Below are positions 8,164 through 16,804 of a DNA stretch of 36,077 bases, piece by piece. The notes below the pieces were generated by a model. The model had not been told where the DNA came from. It saw nothing but the letters and a program-made list of their open reading frames with translations, and searched no databases. Source of the stretch: CAWGUU01 sp963825765 (lineage in GTDB: Bacteria; Actinomycetota; Acidimicrobiia; Acidimicrobiales; AC-14); the NCBI GenBank assembly GCA_963825765.1, contig CAWGUU010000015.1, forward strand, positions 1-36,077. Direction: 5' to 3'. The position numbers were made by a program, and so were the translations under genes. Within the stretch, counting starts at the first letter, position 1, and the number at the start of each line of letters is the position of its first letter.

Positions 8164-9708
8164 ATGGCCACTCGTCTCCTTCACCGCCGGGCCGCCGGGC
8201 TCGCCGTCGCCGCTCTCGTCGTCGCCACCGCTGGTGTTGCTCTCGGTCAGCCGAGCCTGGCCGCCCCGGTGCCCGGGGCCACCGCCTGCCCCGTCTTCCC
8301 GGCCGACTCCTTCTGGCACGCCGACGTCTCGGCGCTTCCCGTGCACGCCCAGTCGTCGGGGTGGGTCACCAGCGTCGGCGCCACCGCCAAGCTGAAGGCC
8401 GACTTCGGGTCGGGCACCTGGGACGGCGGGCCCATCGGCATCCCCTCCACCGTCGTGCCCGGGACCCAGCCCAGGGTGCCGGTGAGCTTCGACTACGCCG
8501 ACGAGAGCGACCCCGGGCCCTACCCGGTGCCGCCGAACGCCCCGATCGAGGGTGGGCCGGCCGCGACCGGCGACCGCCACGTCCTCGTGGTCGACAAGGA
8601 CCAGTGCCGGCTGTGGGAGCTCTACAGCGCCTACCCCCAGAGCGGGGGGGCGTCGTGGACAGCCGGCTCCGGCGCCACCTGGAGCATGACGTCCAACGCC
8701 ATGAGACCGCTCGGCTGGACGTCGGGCGACGCCGCCGGCCTGCCGATCCTGCCCGGGCTGGTGCGCTACGAGGAGGTGGTCGCCGGCCAGATCGACCACG
8801 CCATCCGCTTCACCGCCCCCCGCACCGCCAACGCCTTCGTGTGGCCCGCCAGCCACAAGGCCGCCACCGGCGGCGCAGCCGACCCGCCCATGGGGGCCTG
8901 GTTCCGGCTGAAGGCGTCGTTCGACGTCAGCGGCTTCTCGGCCCAGAACCAGGTGATCCTGCGGGCCATGAAGAAGCACGGCATGGTCCTGGCCGACAAC
9001 GGCTCGGCCTGGTTCACCAGCGGCGCACCCAACCCTGGCTGGAACGACGACGACCTGCAGCGGCTGCGCACCGTCCCGGGGTCGGCCTTCGAGGCGGTCG
9101 ACGTGTCGTCGCTGCCGGTGTCGCCCACCTCCTACGCCGTCAAGACGACGTCCTCGACCACGTCGACGCCGGCCACCACGTCCACGACCGTCCCGCCGAC
9201 CACCACGTCGACGACGGTCCCGCCGACGACCACATCCACGACCGTCCCGCCTTCGTCCGTCAACCTCGTGACCAACCCCGGCTTCGAGACGAGCCTCGCC
9301 AAGTGGAACACGGGCACGTCGGCGACCGTCCTGACCCGGGTCTGCACCGTCGCCCACGGCGGGAGCTGCTCGGCCCAGATCGGCCGCACCGGCTCCACCG
9401 GCGACGCCGTGCTCGACGACTCGCCGAACACCGTCGTCGCCTCGTCCGTCCGGGGCGCCGTCTACACCGGCTCGGCGTGGGTCAAGGCGCCCACCGGACG
9501 CTCGGTGACGGTGCGCGTGCGTGAGTACCGAGGCTCCACGCTCCTCCGCTACAAGACCAAGGTGGCGACGGGGAACGGCGCCTGGCAGCAGGTGAGCGTG
9601 GCCTCGGCCGCCGTCGACGGGTCGACGTCGATCAGCATCGACGTGATCGTGTCGCTGACGACGAGCCAGAAGGCGCAGGTGGACGACGTGGCGCTGCGCC
9701 GGAGCTGA
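8164..9708 (+). CDS. Secreted protein with Thr/Pro linker and carbohydrate-binding-like C-terminal domain
   Basis: A 514-residue secreted protein starting at the ATG at 8164, after which the signal peptide MATRLLHRRAAG... ends near SLAAP. The N-terminal domain (about 35-320) has ACPVFPADSFWHADVSALPVH, FDYADESDPGPYPVPPNAPIEGG, HVLVVDKDQCRLWELYSA and MVLADNGSAWF, which I know from secreted proteins of unknown function in actinobacteria and fungi. A TTSTTVPP-repeat linker (about 327-364) leads to a C-terminal jelly-roll-like domain (NLVTNPGFETSLAKWNTG, then VDDVALRRS) of the CBM4/9 type. A polysaccharide-related job outside the cell is inferred from that domain only. It is divergent from the Rieske gene, with 46 bases between the chosen starts. 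Confidence 0.82.
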   Translation: MATRLLHRRAAGLAVAALVVATAGVALGQPSLAAPVPGATACPVFPADSFWHADVSALPVHAQSSGWVTSVGATAKLKADFGSGTWDGGPIGIPSTVVPGTQPRVPVSFDYADESDPGPYPVPPNAPIEGGPAATGDRHVLVVDKDQCRLWELYSAYPQSGGASWTAGSGATWSMTSNAMRPLGWTSGDAAGLPILPGLVRYEEVVAGQIDHAIRFTAPRTANAFVWPASHKAATGGAADPPMGAWFRLKASFDVSGFSAQNQVILRAMKKHGMVLADNGSAWFTSGAPNPGWNDDDLQRLRTVPGSAFEAVDVSSLPVSPTSYAVKTTSSTTSTPATTSTTVPPTTTSTTVPPTTTSTTVPPSSVNLVTNPGFETSLAKWNTGTSATVLTRVCTVAHGGSCSAQIGRTGSTGDAVLDDSPNTVVASSVRGAVYTGSAWVKAPTGRSVTVRVREYRGSTLLRYKTKVATGNGAWQQVSVASAAVDGSTSISIDVIVSLTTSQKAQVDDVALRRS

Positions 9709-9717
9709 ACCCGTCCT

Positions 9718-9761
9718 GAGGCAAGCCTGAGCCGGTTGTAGGGCAAGCCTGAGCCCTTTGT
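9718..9761. repeat. Two 22-bp direct repeats upstream of the SpoIID/LytB gene
   Basis: Units 9718-9739 and 9740-9761 match at 18 of 22 positions around the core GGCAAGCCTGAGCC, and a third partial unit (GAGGCA) begins at 9762. The spacing of 22 bases puts the units on one face of the helix (two turns). They fill the gap between the previous stop and the ATG at 9778. An activator or repressor binding array, or a local duplication, are both possible. Confidence 0.7.
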
Positions 9762-9777
9762 GAGGCAGAATGGAGAG

Positions 9778-11358
9778 ATGCGGCGCACCCTGTGGGTGCT
9801 GGCGGCAGCCGGCTCATTGTTGTTCTCGCTGTCTCCGCCGGCCGGTGCGCAGGCGCCCGGGGGCGCGCTCCTGATCGAGAGCCGTGGCTCGGGCCACGGC
9901 GTCGGCATGGCCCAGGACGGCGCCCTCGCCCTCGGGCTGGCCGGGGCCTCGGCCGCCGACATCCTCGCCACGTTCTACCCGGGCACCACCATCGGCAAGG
10001 CCAGCGGCACCCTGGCCGTGCCGGTCCTCGAGCCGGCGGGGCCCGTCGTCGTCTCCTTCCCGAGCGGCGGAGAGGTCCGCGACTCGCCGTCCGGCGGCCA
10101 GTCCGCCGGGTTCCCGGTGACCGTGAGCCCAGGCGGCAGCGTCCAGCTCTCCTTCGACGGCGGCAACTACCACGCCACGCCCCAGGACGGTGCGGCCGTC
10201 GCCCGGCCGCCAGTCTCCGAGGCCCCGGCCCCGGCCGCCCCCGCCACGCCGCCGCCGGACGCGGTGGCGACCCCGACCACGCTCGGCCTGCTGGGCCAGG
10301 TCCTCACCGGCGGCACCGCCCCACCCTCCGCGGTCGCCCCCGCACCGGCGGCGCCCGAAGGCCCCACCGAGCTGGCCGCGGCCACGCCCGAGCCCGAGCC
10401 CACCGAGGCCGTGTCGGGCCGGTCCCTGTGGGCGATCCCGAAGGGCGACTCCACCGTGGCCGTTCCCGGCGGCGCGTCCTACCGGGGCCGGATCGAGGCG
10501 TCGGCGGCGGGTGGCGGGCTCCGGCTCGTCGACCACGTCGACGTCGAGCGCTACCTGCAGGGCATGGGCGAGGTCCGCGACCCGAACTGGCCCGCCGCCG
10601 CCCTGGAGGCCCAGGCCATCGCCGCCCGCACCTACGCCCTGTGGACGGTCCGGAGCGGGCGGGAGCTGTGCCCCACCGATGCCTGCCAGGTCTACCTCGG
10701 CGCCCAGGCCGAGTACGCGGCGATGAACCAGGCGGTCCGGGAGACGCGCGGCCAGGTCGTCACCTACGACGGGGCCCTGGTCCAGGCCGTCTACTCGGCC
10801 AACCACGCCGGTCTCTCCGGCACGGCGGCCGAGGGCTTCGGGCCGACCGCCTCCGAGATGCCCTACCTGGTGCCGGTCGCCTACCCGAATGCCGACCCGG
10901 TGGCCGAGACGATCCGCATGGAGCTGGCCGACGTCGCCCGCCGGGTCGGCTACGCCGGCGACCTGGCGACGGTGAAGGTCACGCAGGTGGGGCCGTCCGG
11001 CCGAGCCCTGGAGGTCACCCTCGACGGCAGCGCCGGGCCCAAGTCCGTCGACGGCGTGAGCTTCTGGGCGGCGCTGGCCCTGCCGTCGACCCTCTACACG
11101 CTGCACCAGGAGGGAGCCGACGACGGTGCGCCGACGGCCGGCACCGGCGGCGAGCGAGTGGCCGCTCCTCCGCCAGCCCCCGCCACGGTCGCCACCACGG
11201 CGGCGTCGGCACCACCCGACGGGCCGTGGGTGCCGGTGGCCGTCGGTGCCCTGCTGGCGTCGGCGGTGGCGACCCGCGGGGTGGCCCGCAACCGCAAGCG
11301 ACGGCAGCCACAACCGGCAGGCGGGCCCGTGCCGTCAGATGAAGCCGAAGCGGTGTAG
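9778..11358 (+). CDS. SpoIID/LytB domain protein, secreted
   Basis: A 526-residue exported protein with a signal peptide (cleavage near AGAQA). An N-terminal segment (GSGHGVGMAQDGALALG) carries the SpoIID-type GHGVGM motif. A Pro/Ala linker follows (about 145-210). The SpoIID/LytB core (about 215-450) shows VDVERYLQGMGEV, AALEAQAIAARTYAL, ETRGQVVTYDG and VYSANHAGLSGTAAE. Family members bind or cleave peptidoglycan: sporulation SpoIID is a lytic transglycosylase, and LytB modifies amidase action. Interestingly the GHGVGM motif precedes the core, whereas in SpoIID it lies inside it. A membrane helix (about 482-500) and a basic tail (RNRKRR) end the protein. A GTG at 9760 is an alternative start. 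The end overlaps the convergent DUF2752 gene by 24 bases. Confidence 0.88.
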   Translation: MRRTLWVLAAAGSLLFSLSPPAGAQAPGGALLIESRGSGHGVGMAQDGALALGLAGASAADILATFYPGTTIGKASGTLAVPVLEPAGPVVVSFPSGGEVRDSPSGGQSAGFPVTVSPGGSVQLSFDGGNYHATPQDGAAVARPPVSEAPAPAAPATPPPDAVATPTTLGLLGQVLTGGTAPPSAVAPAPAAPEGPTELAAATPEPEPTEAVSGRSLWAIPKGDSTVAVPGGASYRGRIEASAAGGGLRLVDHVDVERYLQGMGEVRDPNWPAAALEAQAIAARTYALWTVRSGRELCPTDACQVYLGAQAEYAAMNQAVRETRGQVVTYDGALVQAVYSANHAGLSGTAAEGFGPTASEMPYLVPVAYPNADPVAETIRMELADVARRVGYAGDLATVKVTQVGPSGRALEVTLDGSAGPKSVDGVSFWAALALPSTLYTLHQEGADDGAPTAGTGGERVAAPPPAPATVATTAASAPPDGPWVPVAVGALLASAVATRGVARNRKRRQPQPAGGPVPSDEAEAV

Positions 11359-11685
11359 CTGGAACACCCACATCAGGGCCAGCGCCGTCAGCAGCACGGG
11401 CACGGCGGGGATGGGGACGGTCCTGGGCCGCCGCACGAGCAGGACGACGGCCACGACCACCAGGGCGATGCCGGCCGGGTTGGCGGCGAAGGCGGCGCCC
11501 ACGTCGAAGTGGACGGTTTCCTCCACGCTCGTCGTCATCCCGCACATGGGGCATGGCACCCCGGTGACCATCTTCAGCGGGCAGGGCAGCCCGGGGTGAC
11601 CCGGGAGCGCCGGCAGGACGAAGGCCAACGCCAGCATGACCCCGCCCATCACCGTCAGCTCGCGGCCGGGAACCTCGTGGCCCAC
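11335..11685 (-). CDS. DUF2752 membrane protein
   Basis: A 116-residue membrane protein with the DUF2752 signature GVPCPMCGMTTS followed by two hydrophobic helices (about 68-87 and 93-110). The family is a small membrane protein of unknown function with a conserved CPxCGMT motif, which suggests metal or redox chemistry, but that is an inference. TTG at 11688 and GTG at 11685 are adjacent candidate starts. It lies 51 bases after the RDD-domain gene on the same strand and is likely co-transcribed with it. Its 3' end runs 24 bases into the convergent SpoIID/LytB gene. Confidence 0.85.
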   Translation of the reverse strand: MGHEVPGRELTVMGGVMLALAFVLPALPGHPGLPCPLKMVTGVPCPMCGMTTSVEETVHFDVGAAFAANPAGIALVVVAVVLLVRRPRTVPIPAVPVLLTALALMWVFQLHRFGFI

Positions 11686-11736
11686 CAACCGGCGGTGGAC
11701 GGGGACAGGCTGGGGGGCGGTCCTCAGGCTCGGGCC

Positions 11737-12258
11737 TCAGCTGGCCGGTGGCTTGCCGAAGCTGTCGGGCGGGGGCGGCCACGCCGAAGCGGGGGCGACC
11801 ACGGTGTGCGACAGCTTGTCGTGCCAGGTCATCTTCTCCGGGTCCCAGAGCATCCAGAAGTACCCGAGGCCACAGGGGATGGCCGAGAGGTAGCTGCACA
11901 GGTGGCGCAGGAGCGCGGTGCTCCAGCCCAACGGCCCCCCGTCGTCGTAGCGCACGACCCTGATGTCGAGCACCTTCTTGCCGATGCTCTGGCCCGACGG
12001 ACCGCCCTCCATGTACCCGTAGTAGGCGAAGGCGAGGGCGAGGCTCAGCAGGGAACCGAAGTTGTACCCGACGATGGCCCGCAGGACGAAACCGACGACG
12101 CTGAGGATGATCCCGTCGATCAGGGCGGCGGCGAACCGGATCCAGAACCCGGCCCGGGGGCCGCTCGGTCCTGTCGGTGCGCCGGAGCCGGGTGGCCCCG
12201 CCATCCCTCCTGGCCCGGGGGGCGGGGGAGGAGGCGGGGGGGGCGGAGGCGGTGGCAT
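11737..12258 (-). CDS. RDD family membrane protein with polyproline N-terminus
   Basis: A 173-residue protein. A run of 13 prolines begins at residue 2, followed by a Gly/Pro-rich cytoplasmic segment, then an RDD domain: AGFWIRFAAALIDGIILSVV, QSIGKKVLDIRVV and MTWHDKLSHTVVV-type ending (WHDKLSHTVVAPA). RDD proteins are small multi-helix membrane proteins, some linked to ion homeostasis; the role here is unknown. The ATG at 12258 starts at MPPPPP; longer in-frame starts would add an unrelated, Arg-rich stretch. The long C-tract in the DNA (about 12216-12256 on the plus strand) may be slippery in replication. Confidence 0.88.
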   Translation of the reverse strand: MPPPPPPPPPPPPPGPGGMAGPPGSGAPTGPSGPRAGFWIRFAAALIDGIILSVVGFVLRAIVGYNFGSLLSLALAFAYYGYMEGGPSGQSIGKKVLDIRVVRYDDGGPLGWSTALLRHLCSYLSAIPCGLGYFWMLWDPEKMTWHDKLSHTVVAPASAWPPPPDSFGKPPAS

Positions 12259-12304
12259 GCTCACGGCCGGGGATCCTACGGTGCGGACGCCGGCGCGTGC
12301 CGGA

Positions 12305-13399
12305 TCAGGGCGCGGTGGCCAGCTTGACCGTGGCCGAATGGCTGTCGCCATCCGGATCGACCCAGCCGATTCGCACCCGGTCGCCGCCCTTGTGGGACAG
12401 CATCGTCGAGCTCAACGCGTCCGGCGAGGCCAGTCGCTTGCCGTCGATCGACACGATCACGTCGCCCGCGGCCAGGCCGGCGTCCTCGGCCGGGGTGCCG
12501 GATCCCACGCCGACGACGACAGCCCCGTCCCGCGCGGGCGCCTCGTAGCCGAGCTGGTCGAGAGCGTCGTCCACGCTGAGAAGCTGGACGCCGAGCATCG
12601 CGCCCCGCGACGACGGCGCGGTGGTGGTGGCGGGGCCGTTCTTCTCCACCCGGGCGGCAACCGACATGGCCGTGTTGATCGGGATGGCGAACGACACCGC
12701 GCCGAACCGGCCCGACGACGATGACGAGGCGGCGGTGTCCACGCCGACCACCTTCCCGGCGGCGTCGAGGAGCGGTCCGCCGGAGTCGCCCGGCTGGAGG
12801 GGGGCCGTCGTCTGGATGAGGCCCCGCAGGGTCTTGGGATTGGCGCCGTCGAGGTCGCTCACCGTGACCGTCTGGTTCAGGGCGACGACGGTGCCCTGCA
12901 CCGAGCTCAGCCGCCCCTTGCCCAGGGCGTTGCCGACGGCGGTGACCGGGTCGCCGGGTGACACTGTCGACGAGTCGCCCAACGGCGCGACCTGCAAAGA
13001 CGGTGCGCCGTCGAGCTGCAGCAGGGCGACGTCGGACGACTCGTCCCGCCCCACCACCGCCGCCTCGTATCGGGGGCCCGATCCTCCGACCTGGACCTTG
13101 ATGCTCGAGGCGCCGTCCACCACGTGGTTGGCGGTGAGGACCCGGCCCGACGCGTTGAGCACGAAGCCGGTGCCGGCGCCCGTGCCGCTGCCGTAGGACA
13201 GCGTGGTCGTGATGTCGACCACCCCTGCGGTGGCCCCGGTGGTGGTGGTGGCCGCGCCGGGCGCGGGCGCCGGCGTCTGGGTGGTGGCGCCCGGTGCCGC
13301 TCCCCGGGTGGTTTCCTTCATGCCGAGCGTGGCGCCCAACCCGGCACCGACGGCGACGGCGAGCACGGCCGCCACCAGACCGATGGCCACGCCGCGCAT
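12305..13399 (-). CDS. HtrA-type trypsin-like serine protease with PDZ domain
   Basis: A membrane-anchored S1C protease that degrades or processes proteins outside the membrane. The listed part (364 residues from ATG 13399) has one membrane helix (4-26), a Thr/Pro linker, the trypsin fold with the full triad H92 (TANHVVDG), D123 (SSDVALLQLD) and S206 (QPGDSGGPLL), and a PDZ domain (about 270-364: PAEDAGLAAGDVIVSIDGK). ATG 13399 has no ribosome site and lies immediately before the helix. A protein-like cytoplasmic N-terminus lies upstream in another frame (separate entry), so a one-base frameshift near 13440-13470 is likely. The enzyme core is intact. Confidence 0.88.
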   Translation of the reverse strand: MRGVAIGLVAAVLAVAVGAGLGATLGMKETTRGAAPGATTQTPAPAPGAATTTTGATAGVVDITTTLSYGSGTGAGTGFVLNASGRVLTANHVVDGASSIKVQVGGSGPRYEAAVVGRDESSDVALLQLDGAPSLQVAPLGDSSTVSPGDPVTAVGNALGKGRLSSVQGTVVALNQTVTVSDLDGANPKTLRGLIQTTAPLQPGDSGGPLLDAAGKVVGVDTAASSSSSGRFGAVSFAIPINTAMSVAARVEKNGPATTTAPSSRGAMLGVQLLSVDDALDQLGYEAPARDGAVVVGVGSGTPAEDAGLAAGDVIVSIDGKRLASPDALSSTMLSHKGGDRVRIGWVDPDGDSHSATVKLATAP

Positions 13400-13559
13400 C
13401 CGCGACGACGGCGGCCTCGGTGGGGCGCCGAAATCGTTCGCCTGGGCCGCCTGGGCCGCCTGGGCCGGGGAACGGCTGCCAGCCCTCCTCGGGCGTCACC
13501 CATTCGGGCGGGTAGGTGGTAGTCGACGTCACCGGCTCATGCTCGTACTCGTAGCTCAC
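13400..13559 (-). pseudogene. Out-of-frame N-terminal segment of the HtrA-type protease
   Basis: From a GTG at 13559 the frame reads VSYEYEHEPVTSTTTYP, then PEWVTPEEGWQPFPGPG, an acidic, Trp/Pro-containing segment typical of the cytoplasmic N-terminus of actinobacterial HtrA proteins. It runs into three 9-bp repeats (CCTGGGCCG on the plus strand, 13441-13467). After these the sensible sequence continues in the next frame as NDFGAPPRPPSSR, joined directly to MRGVAIGL of the protease. The frame change must lie in or near the repeats. Repeat slippage, a sequencing error or a real phase-variable site could explain it. The frame shift is seen directly; the continuity is inferred from composition. 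Confidence 0.6.
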
Positions 13560-13702
13560 AGCCACCACAGCATGCCCTGTGATCCGCCTGTGAGTTTGTC
13601 GGCCCGAGCCGGTTGTGGGCGGATTCATAGGTGGACGCCAGGCTGGACACAGGCTCGGGGCGCAGGGTGAGCCCGTCCCTCACCCCGACGAAAGGACCGC
13701 CT

Positions 13703-14029
13703 GTGACCAAGAAGCCCCTGCTCGCATCCATCGCTTTCACCGCCGCACTCGTGGGCGGGGCCATCACCGGGTTCCTGCTGGGCGTCCCCGGCGTATCGCA
13801 GGCCCAGACGACGACGGTGCCCACCGACCCGCCCACCACGACGGCGCCCGCGCCCGATGCCACACTCCCCGATCAGGCCACACCCCCGGCGAGGGGCCCC
13901 CGCGACGGCAAGAACTGTCCCGAGAAGGACGGGCAGGCCGGCGACGGCCAGGCCGACGGGGCAAGCGGCGGGGGCTCGTCGTCGGGGACGAGCACCGTCT
14001 TCGGCTCCAACCGCGCCCTCTCCATGTAG
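13703..14029 (+). CDS. Small secreted Thr/Pro/Gly-rich protein
   Basis: A 108-residue protein from the GTG at 13703, with AAAGGA about 6 bases ahead. It has a signal peptide or anchor (ASIAFTAALVGGAITGFLLG), likely cleaved after SQAQ, then a low-complexity region of Thr, Pro, Asp and Gly with one Cys (GKNCPEK). No family is recognised. Longer in-frame starts (13631) add residues without protein character. It is divergent from the HtrA gene, with 143 bases between them. Confidence 0.65.
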   Translation: MTKKPLLASIAFTAALVGGAITGFLLGVPGVSQAQTTTVPTDPPTTTAPAPDATLPDQATPPARGPRDGKNCPEKDGQAGDGQADGASGGGSSSGTSTVFGSNRALSM

Positions 14030-14114
14030 CCCAGCCCGGCGAACCGGTGACGCCTGGGACGGTGCGGCCCGGCTCGCTCAAAACGCCAGGGCTGCCTAGC
14101 TGAACACGCCCCGG

Positions 14115-14960
14115 CTAGCTGAAGACAACGGTGCGGCGGCCGAGGAGGAACACCCTGCCCTCGGCGTGGGCCTTGACCGCCCGCGACAGCACCAGCCGCT
14201 CCAGGTCCCGGCCGATGATCAGCATCTCGGCCGGATCCTGCGAGTGCGTGACCCTGGCCACGTCCTGGTCGATGATCGGGCCCTCGTCGAGGTCGGCGGT
14301 CACGTAGTGGGCGGTGGCGCCGATGAGCTTCACCCCCCGCTCCCACGCCTGGTGGTACGGCTTCGCCCCCTTGAACCCCGGTAGGAACGAGTGGTGGATG
14401 TTGATCGCCCGCCCGTCCAGCTCCGTGCACACCTCCTCGGAGAGAATCCGCATGTACCGGGCCAGTACCACCACGTCGATCTCGTGCGCGGCCACCAGGT
14501 CGAGCAGGCGCCTGTCCGCTTCGGCCTTGGTGGTCGGCGTGACCGGGAGGTACTCGAACGGGATGCCGTGGCGGGCGACCGTCTCCTCGAGGTCGCGATG
14601 GTTCGAGACCACCACGGGGATGTCGATCGACAGCTCCCCCGTCCGTAGCCGGTACAGCAGGTCGACCAGGCAGTGGTCGTATTTCGACACCAGGACCATG
14701 GTCCGGCACCGGCGGTCCTCGCGCCGCACGTCCATGCGGGCCCAAAGCGCGAAGGCCCGGGGCTTCAAGCTCTCCATGATCTCCGCCGAGTCCTCGATCG
14801 GCGACTCGAAGCGCGTCCTCATGCAGAACATCCCGGTCGGCTGGTCGCCGAACTGGGCGTTCTCGACGATGTTGGCGTTCACCTCCAGAAGGCCCTCGGC
14901 GACGCTGTGGACGATCCCTGGCCGGTCGGCGCAGGAGAGGGTGAGGATGTGGACCGCCAT
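14115..14960 (-). CDS. purU: Formyltetrahydrofolate deformylase
   Basis: A 281-residue enzyme that hydrolyses 10-formyltetrahydrofolate to tetrahydrofolate and formate, balancing one-carbon pools in the cytoplasm. An N-terminal ACT domain (about 3-80; LSCADRPGIVHSVAEGL) is followed by the formyltransferase fold. The catalytic Asn-His-Asp set is present: N187 and H189 in INIHHSFLPGFKGAKPYHQA, and D225 in LDEGPIIDQDV. The length is that of the family. The start ATG at 14960 has AGGA 9 bases ahead. It is the last gene of a minus-strand run behind the two membrane-protein genes; the 14-base gap suggests co-transcription without an obvious functional link. Confidence 0.95.
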   Translation of the reverse strand: MAVHILTLSCADRPGIVHSVAEGLLEVNANIVENAQFGDQPTGMFCMRTRFESPIEDSAEIMESLKPRAFALWARMDVRREDRRCRTMVLVSKYDHCLVDLLYRLRTGELSIDIPVVVSNHRDLEETVARHGIPFEYLPVTPTTKAEADRRLLDLVAAHEIDVVVLARYMRILSEEVCTELDGRAINIHHSFLPGFKGAKPYHQAWERGVKLIGATAHYVTADLDEGPIIDQDVARVTHSQDPAEMLIIGRDLERLVLSRAVKAHAEGRVFLLGRRTVVFS

Positions 14961-14974
14961 GGACGCCGATCCTG

Positions 14975-16090
14975 CTACGTCTGCGCCGGCTCTGTGGGCC
15001 CAGGCGGCGGGGGCACGGGCGGCGGGGCCACGCACAGAGCCAGGGCGAACCCGGCCATGGCGCTCATGGCGATGACGCCCGACCACAGCTCCACCGACCA
15101 CCCCACGCTGCGGGACACCGCCAGCAGGGCGAAGTACGCCAGCCACATCACCGCCGGCACCACCGCCGCCCACGCCCGCATCGCCCACGGGCGCTCGGAC
15201 GACGGCCGCAGCCGGCGGGACAGCAGGTCGCCGACCAGGCCGGCGACGGCGGGAGCCAGGAAGGCGGGCCCGAGCTCGAACGACTCGATGCCGGCCGACA
15301 GCGTGCCCACCGCGGCGAACAGGATCGTGAACGTGCCGAACGGGAGCGTCCACCGGCGCATCAGCAGCAGGGCCGGAGCCAGCAGGATCAGGGTGGTCAG
15401 AAGAATGGCGGCGTAGCCCTCCAGCTGCACCTCCTCGACGAACCACGACGCCAGGTCGGGGTCGCCGATGGCGAACCTGGCGAACTGGTAGGGGCCCTGG
15501 GTCACGGCGCCGCTGAGGAACGGCGAGAAGACCATGAAGATGAACGCCACCATGGCCGTGCACAGGGTGGTGGACAGCAGGGCGGGAAGGAACTGGCGCA
15601 GCCCGGGCGCCTGGCTGGTGGGGTCGTGCCAGGCCGACCGCAGCGGGCTGGTGACCACCAGCAGCGCGCCGCAGAAGAGCACCAGGTGCGACGGGCTGAG
15701 CAGGGCCTCGAGGTCGACCTCGATGCCGAAGATCTGGTGCCAGACCAGGTCGAACGCCCCACCCACGGCGAAGACGGCCACCCCCGCCAGCCCCAGCCCG
15801 TAGCCCACGGGGACGGCGGCCAGGCCGGTGGCGCCTGCCGCTCGCCGGCGCTGCACGGTCCAGGTCATCCACAGCGCGGTGGCGAGGAACCCCGAGTAGA
15901 ACAGGCCGTGCCAGGGCGTGAAGAACGACTCCGGCTTGTCGTTGTTGTGGGCCCAGCCGTCCACGAAGATGCCGACGATCAGCCAGGTGGCGAACACCAT
16001 GGTCAGCAGGTCCTCGCGGCGGCTGGCCCGGGGCCGCGTCACGCCGGCCGATGCGGTGCGCTGACGGAACAGGTCGGTCACGGTCGCCAC
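14975..16090 (-). CDS. Polytopic membrane protein of unknown function
   Basis: A 371-residue protein with about nine predicted membrane helices. The GTG at 16090 has an excellent ribosome site (GGGAGGA about 6 bases ahead), which fixes the start. A short cytoplasmic N-terminus (VATVTDLFRQRTASAG) precedes the helices. Conserved-looking His residues sit near helix ends: FFTPWHGLFYSG, FDLVWHQIFGIEVDLEALLSPSHLVLF. I know proteins like this from actinobacteria as uncharacterised, often near copper or cytochrome oxidase functions, but that association is not shown here. Its first 13 bases overlap the end of the DedA-type gene, so translation is probably coupled. Confidence 0.8.
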   Translation of the reverse strand: MATVTDLFRQRTASAGVTRPRASRREDLLTMVFATWLIVGIFVDGWAHNNDKPESFFTPWHGLFYSGFLATALWMTWTVQRRRAAGATGLAAVPVGYGLGLAGVAVFAVGGAFDLVWHQIFGIEVDLEALLSPSHLVLFCGALLVVTSPLRSAWHDPTSQAPGLRQFLPALLSTTLCTAMVAFIFMVFSPFLSGAVTQGPYQFARFAIGDPDLASWFVEEVQLEGYAAILLTTLILLAPALLLMRRWTLPFGTFTILFAAVGTLSAGIESFELGPAFLAPAVAGLVGDLLSRRLRPSSERPWAMRAWAAVVPAVMWLAYFALLAVSRSVGWSVELWSGVIAMSAMAGFALALCVAPPPVPPPPGPTEPAQT

Positions 16091-16803
16091 GGTGGTCCTC
16101 CCTTGCCTCCGGACATCGTGCCACCACCGTCGACGCGTCGGCGGCGGTAGGCGTCGAGCATCGCCGCTGCCGCCACGGCCCCGACCGGCACTCCGACGGC
16201 GCCGGCGAGACCCAGCGGCAGGGCGAAGGTGCCGTGGGCCGCTGCTCCGAGCGCGGCGTACACCACTGCCAGGCCGACGTTGGCCGTCGCCAACACCGCC
16301 GCGGTGCGCCGAAGTGGCGCCCGAGCGGCGCCGACCAGCACGACCGCCGCCTCGCTGAGGATCGGCACCGGCCGGGTGACGAACAGGGCGATGGCGCCGG
16401 GGCGCGTCCCGATCCTGGCCCGGGCCCACGCCAGTTGCTCGGGCCCGACCAGCCGTTCGACCACCGGCGCGGCAGCCAGCCGACCGATGAGGTACCCGAG
16501 GACGTTGCCCAGACACAGGCCGACGAAGATGGCGGCGGCGCCGCCGGCCAACCCGAGCGTCCGGCCGGCCACGGTGGCCAGAACGCTGGACGGTACCGGC
16601 AGCACCGTGTCCAGGGTGAGCAGGCCCACCACCAGCCCGGCCACCGCCACGTCGGCGGACAACGACACCAGCACGCGATCGGCCCAGGCGTCGACCCTCG
16701 CGCCGAGGACCAGGGCGGGAAGGGCGCACAGGACGACGACCGCGGCGGCGATCAGGCCCCAGTGCAGCCGTGCGCCGGCCGGCGCCCCGTGGGTCACGCG
16801 CAC
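16078..16803 (-). CDS. DedA/VTT-domain membrane protein
   Basis: A 241-residue membrane protein with the VTT (DedA/TVP38) pattern: a re-entrant segment DTVLPVPSSVLATVAGRTLG, then GLCLGNVLGYLIGR and the basic-Pro motif FVTRPVPILSEAAVVLVGA. These proteins are thought to move lipids or protons across the membrane. The start GTG at 16803 has no ribosome site, but a TAGTCT box ends 7 bases ahead of it, which suggests a leaderless mRNA. It overlaps the next gene of the run by 13 bases. The C-terminus is basic and Gly-rich. Confidence 0.85.
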   Translation of the reverse strand: MRVTHGAPAGARLHWGLIAAAVVVLCALPALVLGARVDAWADRVLVSLSADVAVAGLVVGLLTLDTVLPVPSSVLATVAGRTLGLAGGAAAIFVGLCLGNVLGYLIGRLAAAPVVERLVGPEQLAWARARIGTRPGAIALFVTRPVPILSEAAVVLVGAARAPLRRTAAVLATANVGLAVVYAALGAAAHGTFALPLGLAGAVGVPVGAVAAAAMLDAYRRRRVDGGGTMSGGKGGPPWRP

Positions 16804-16804
16804 T

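Noticed and set aside
12276..13628. 450-residue minus-strand frame over the HtrA region
   Set aside because: Only its first 50 or so residues look real; the remainder is an Arg/Gly-rich shadow of the protease frame. It was used only as evidence for the frameshift.
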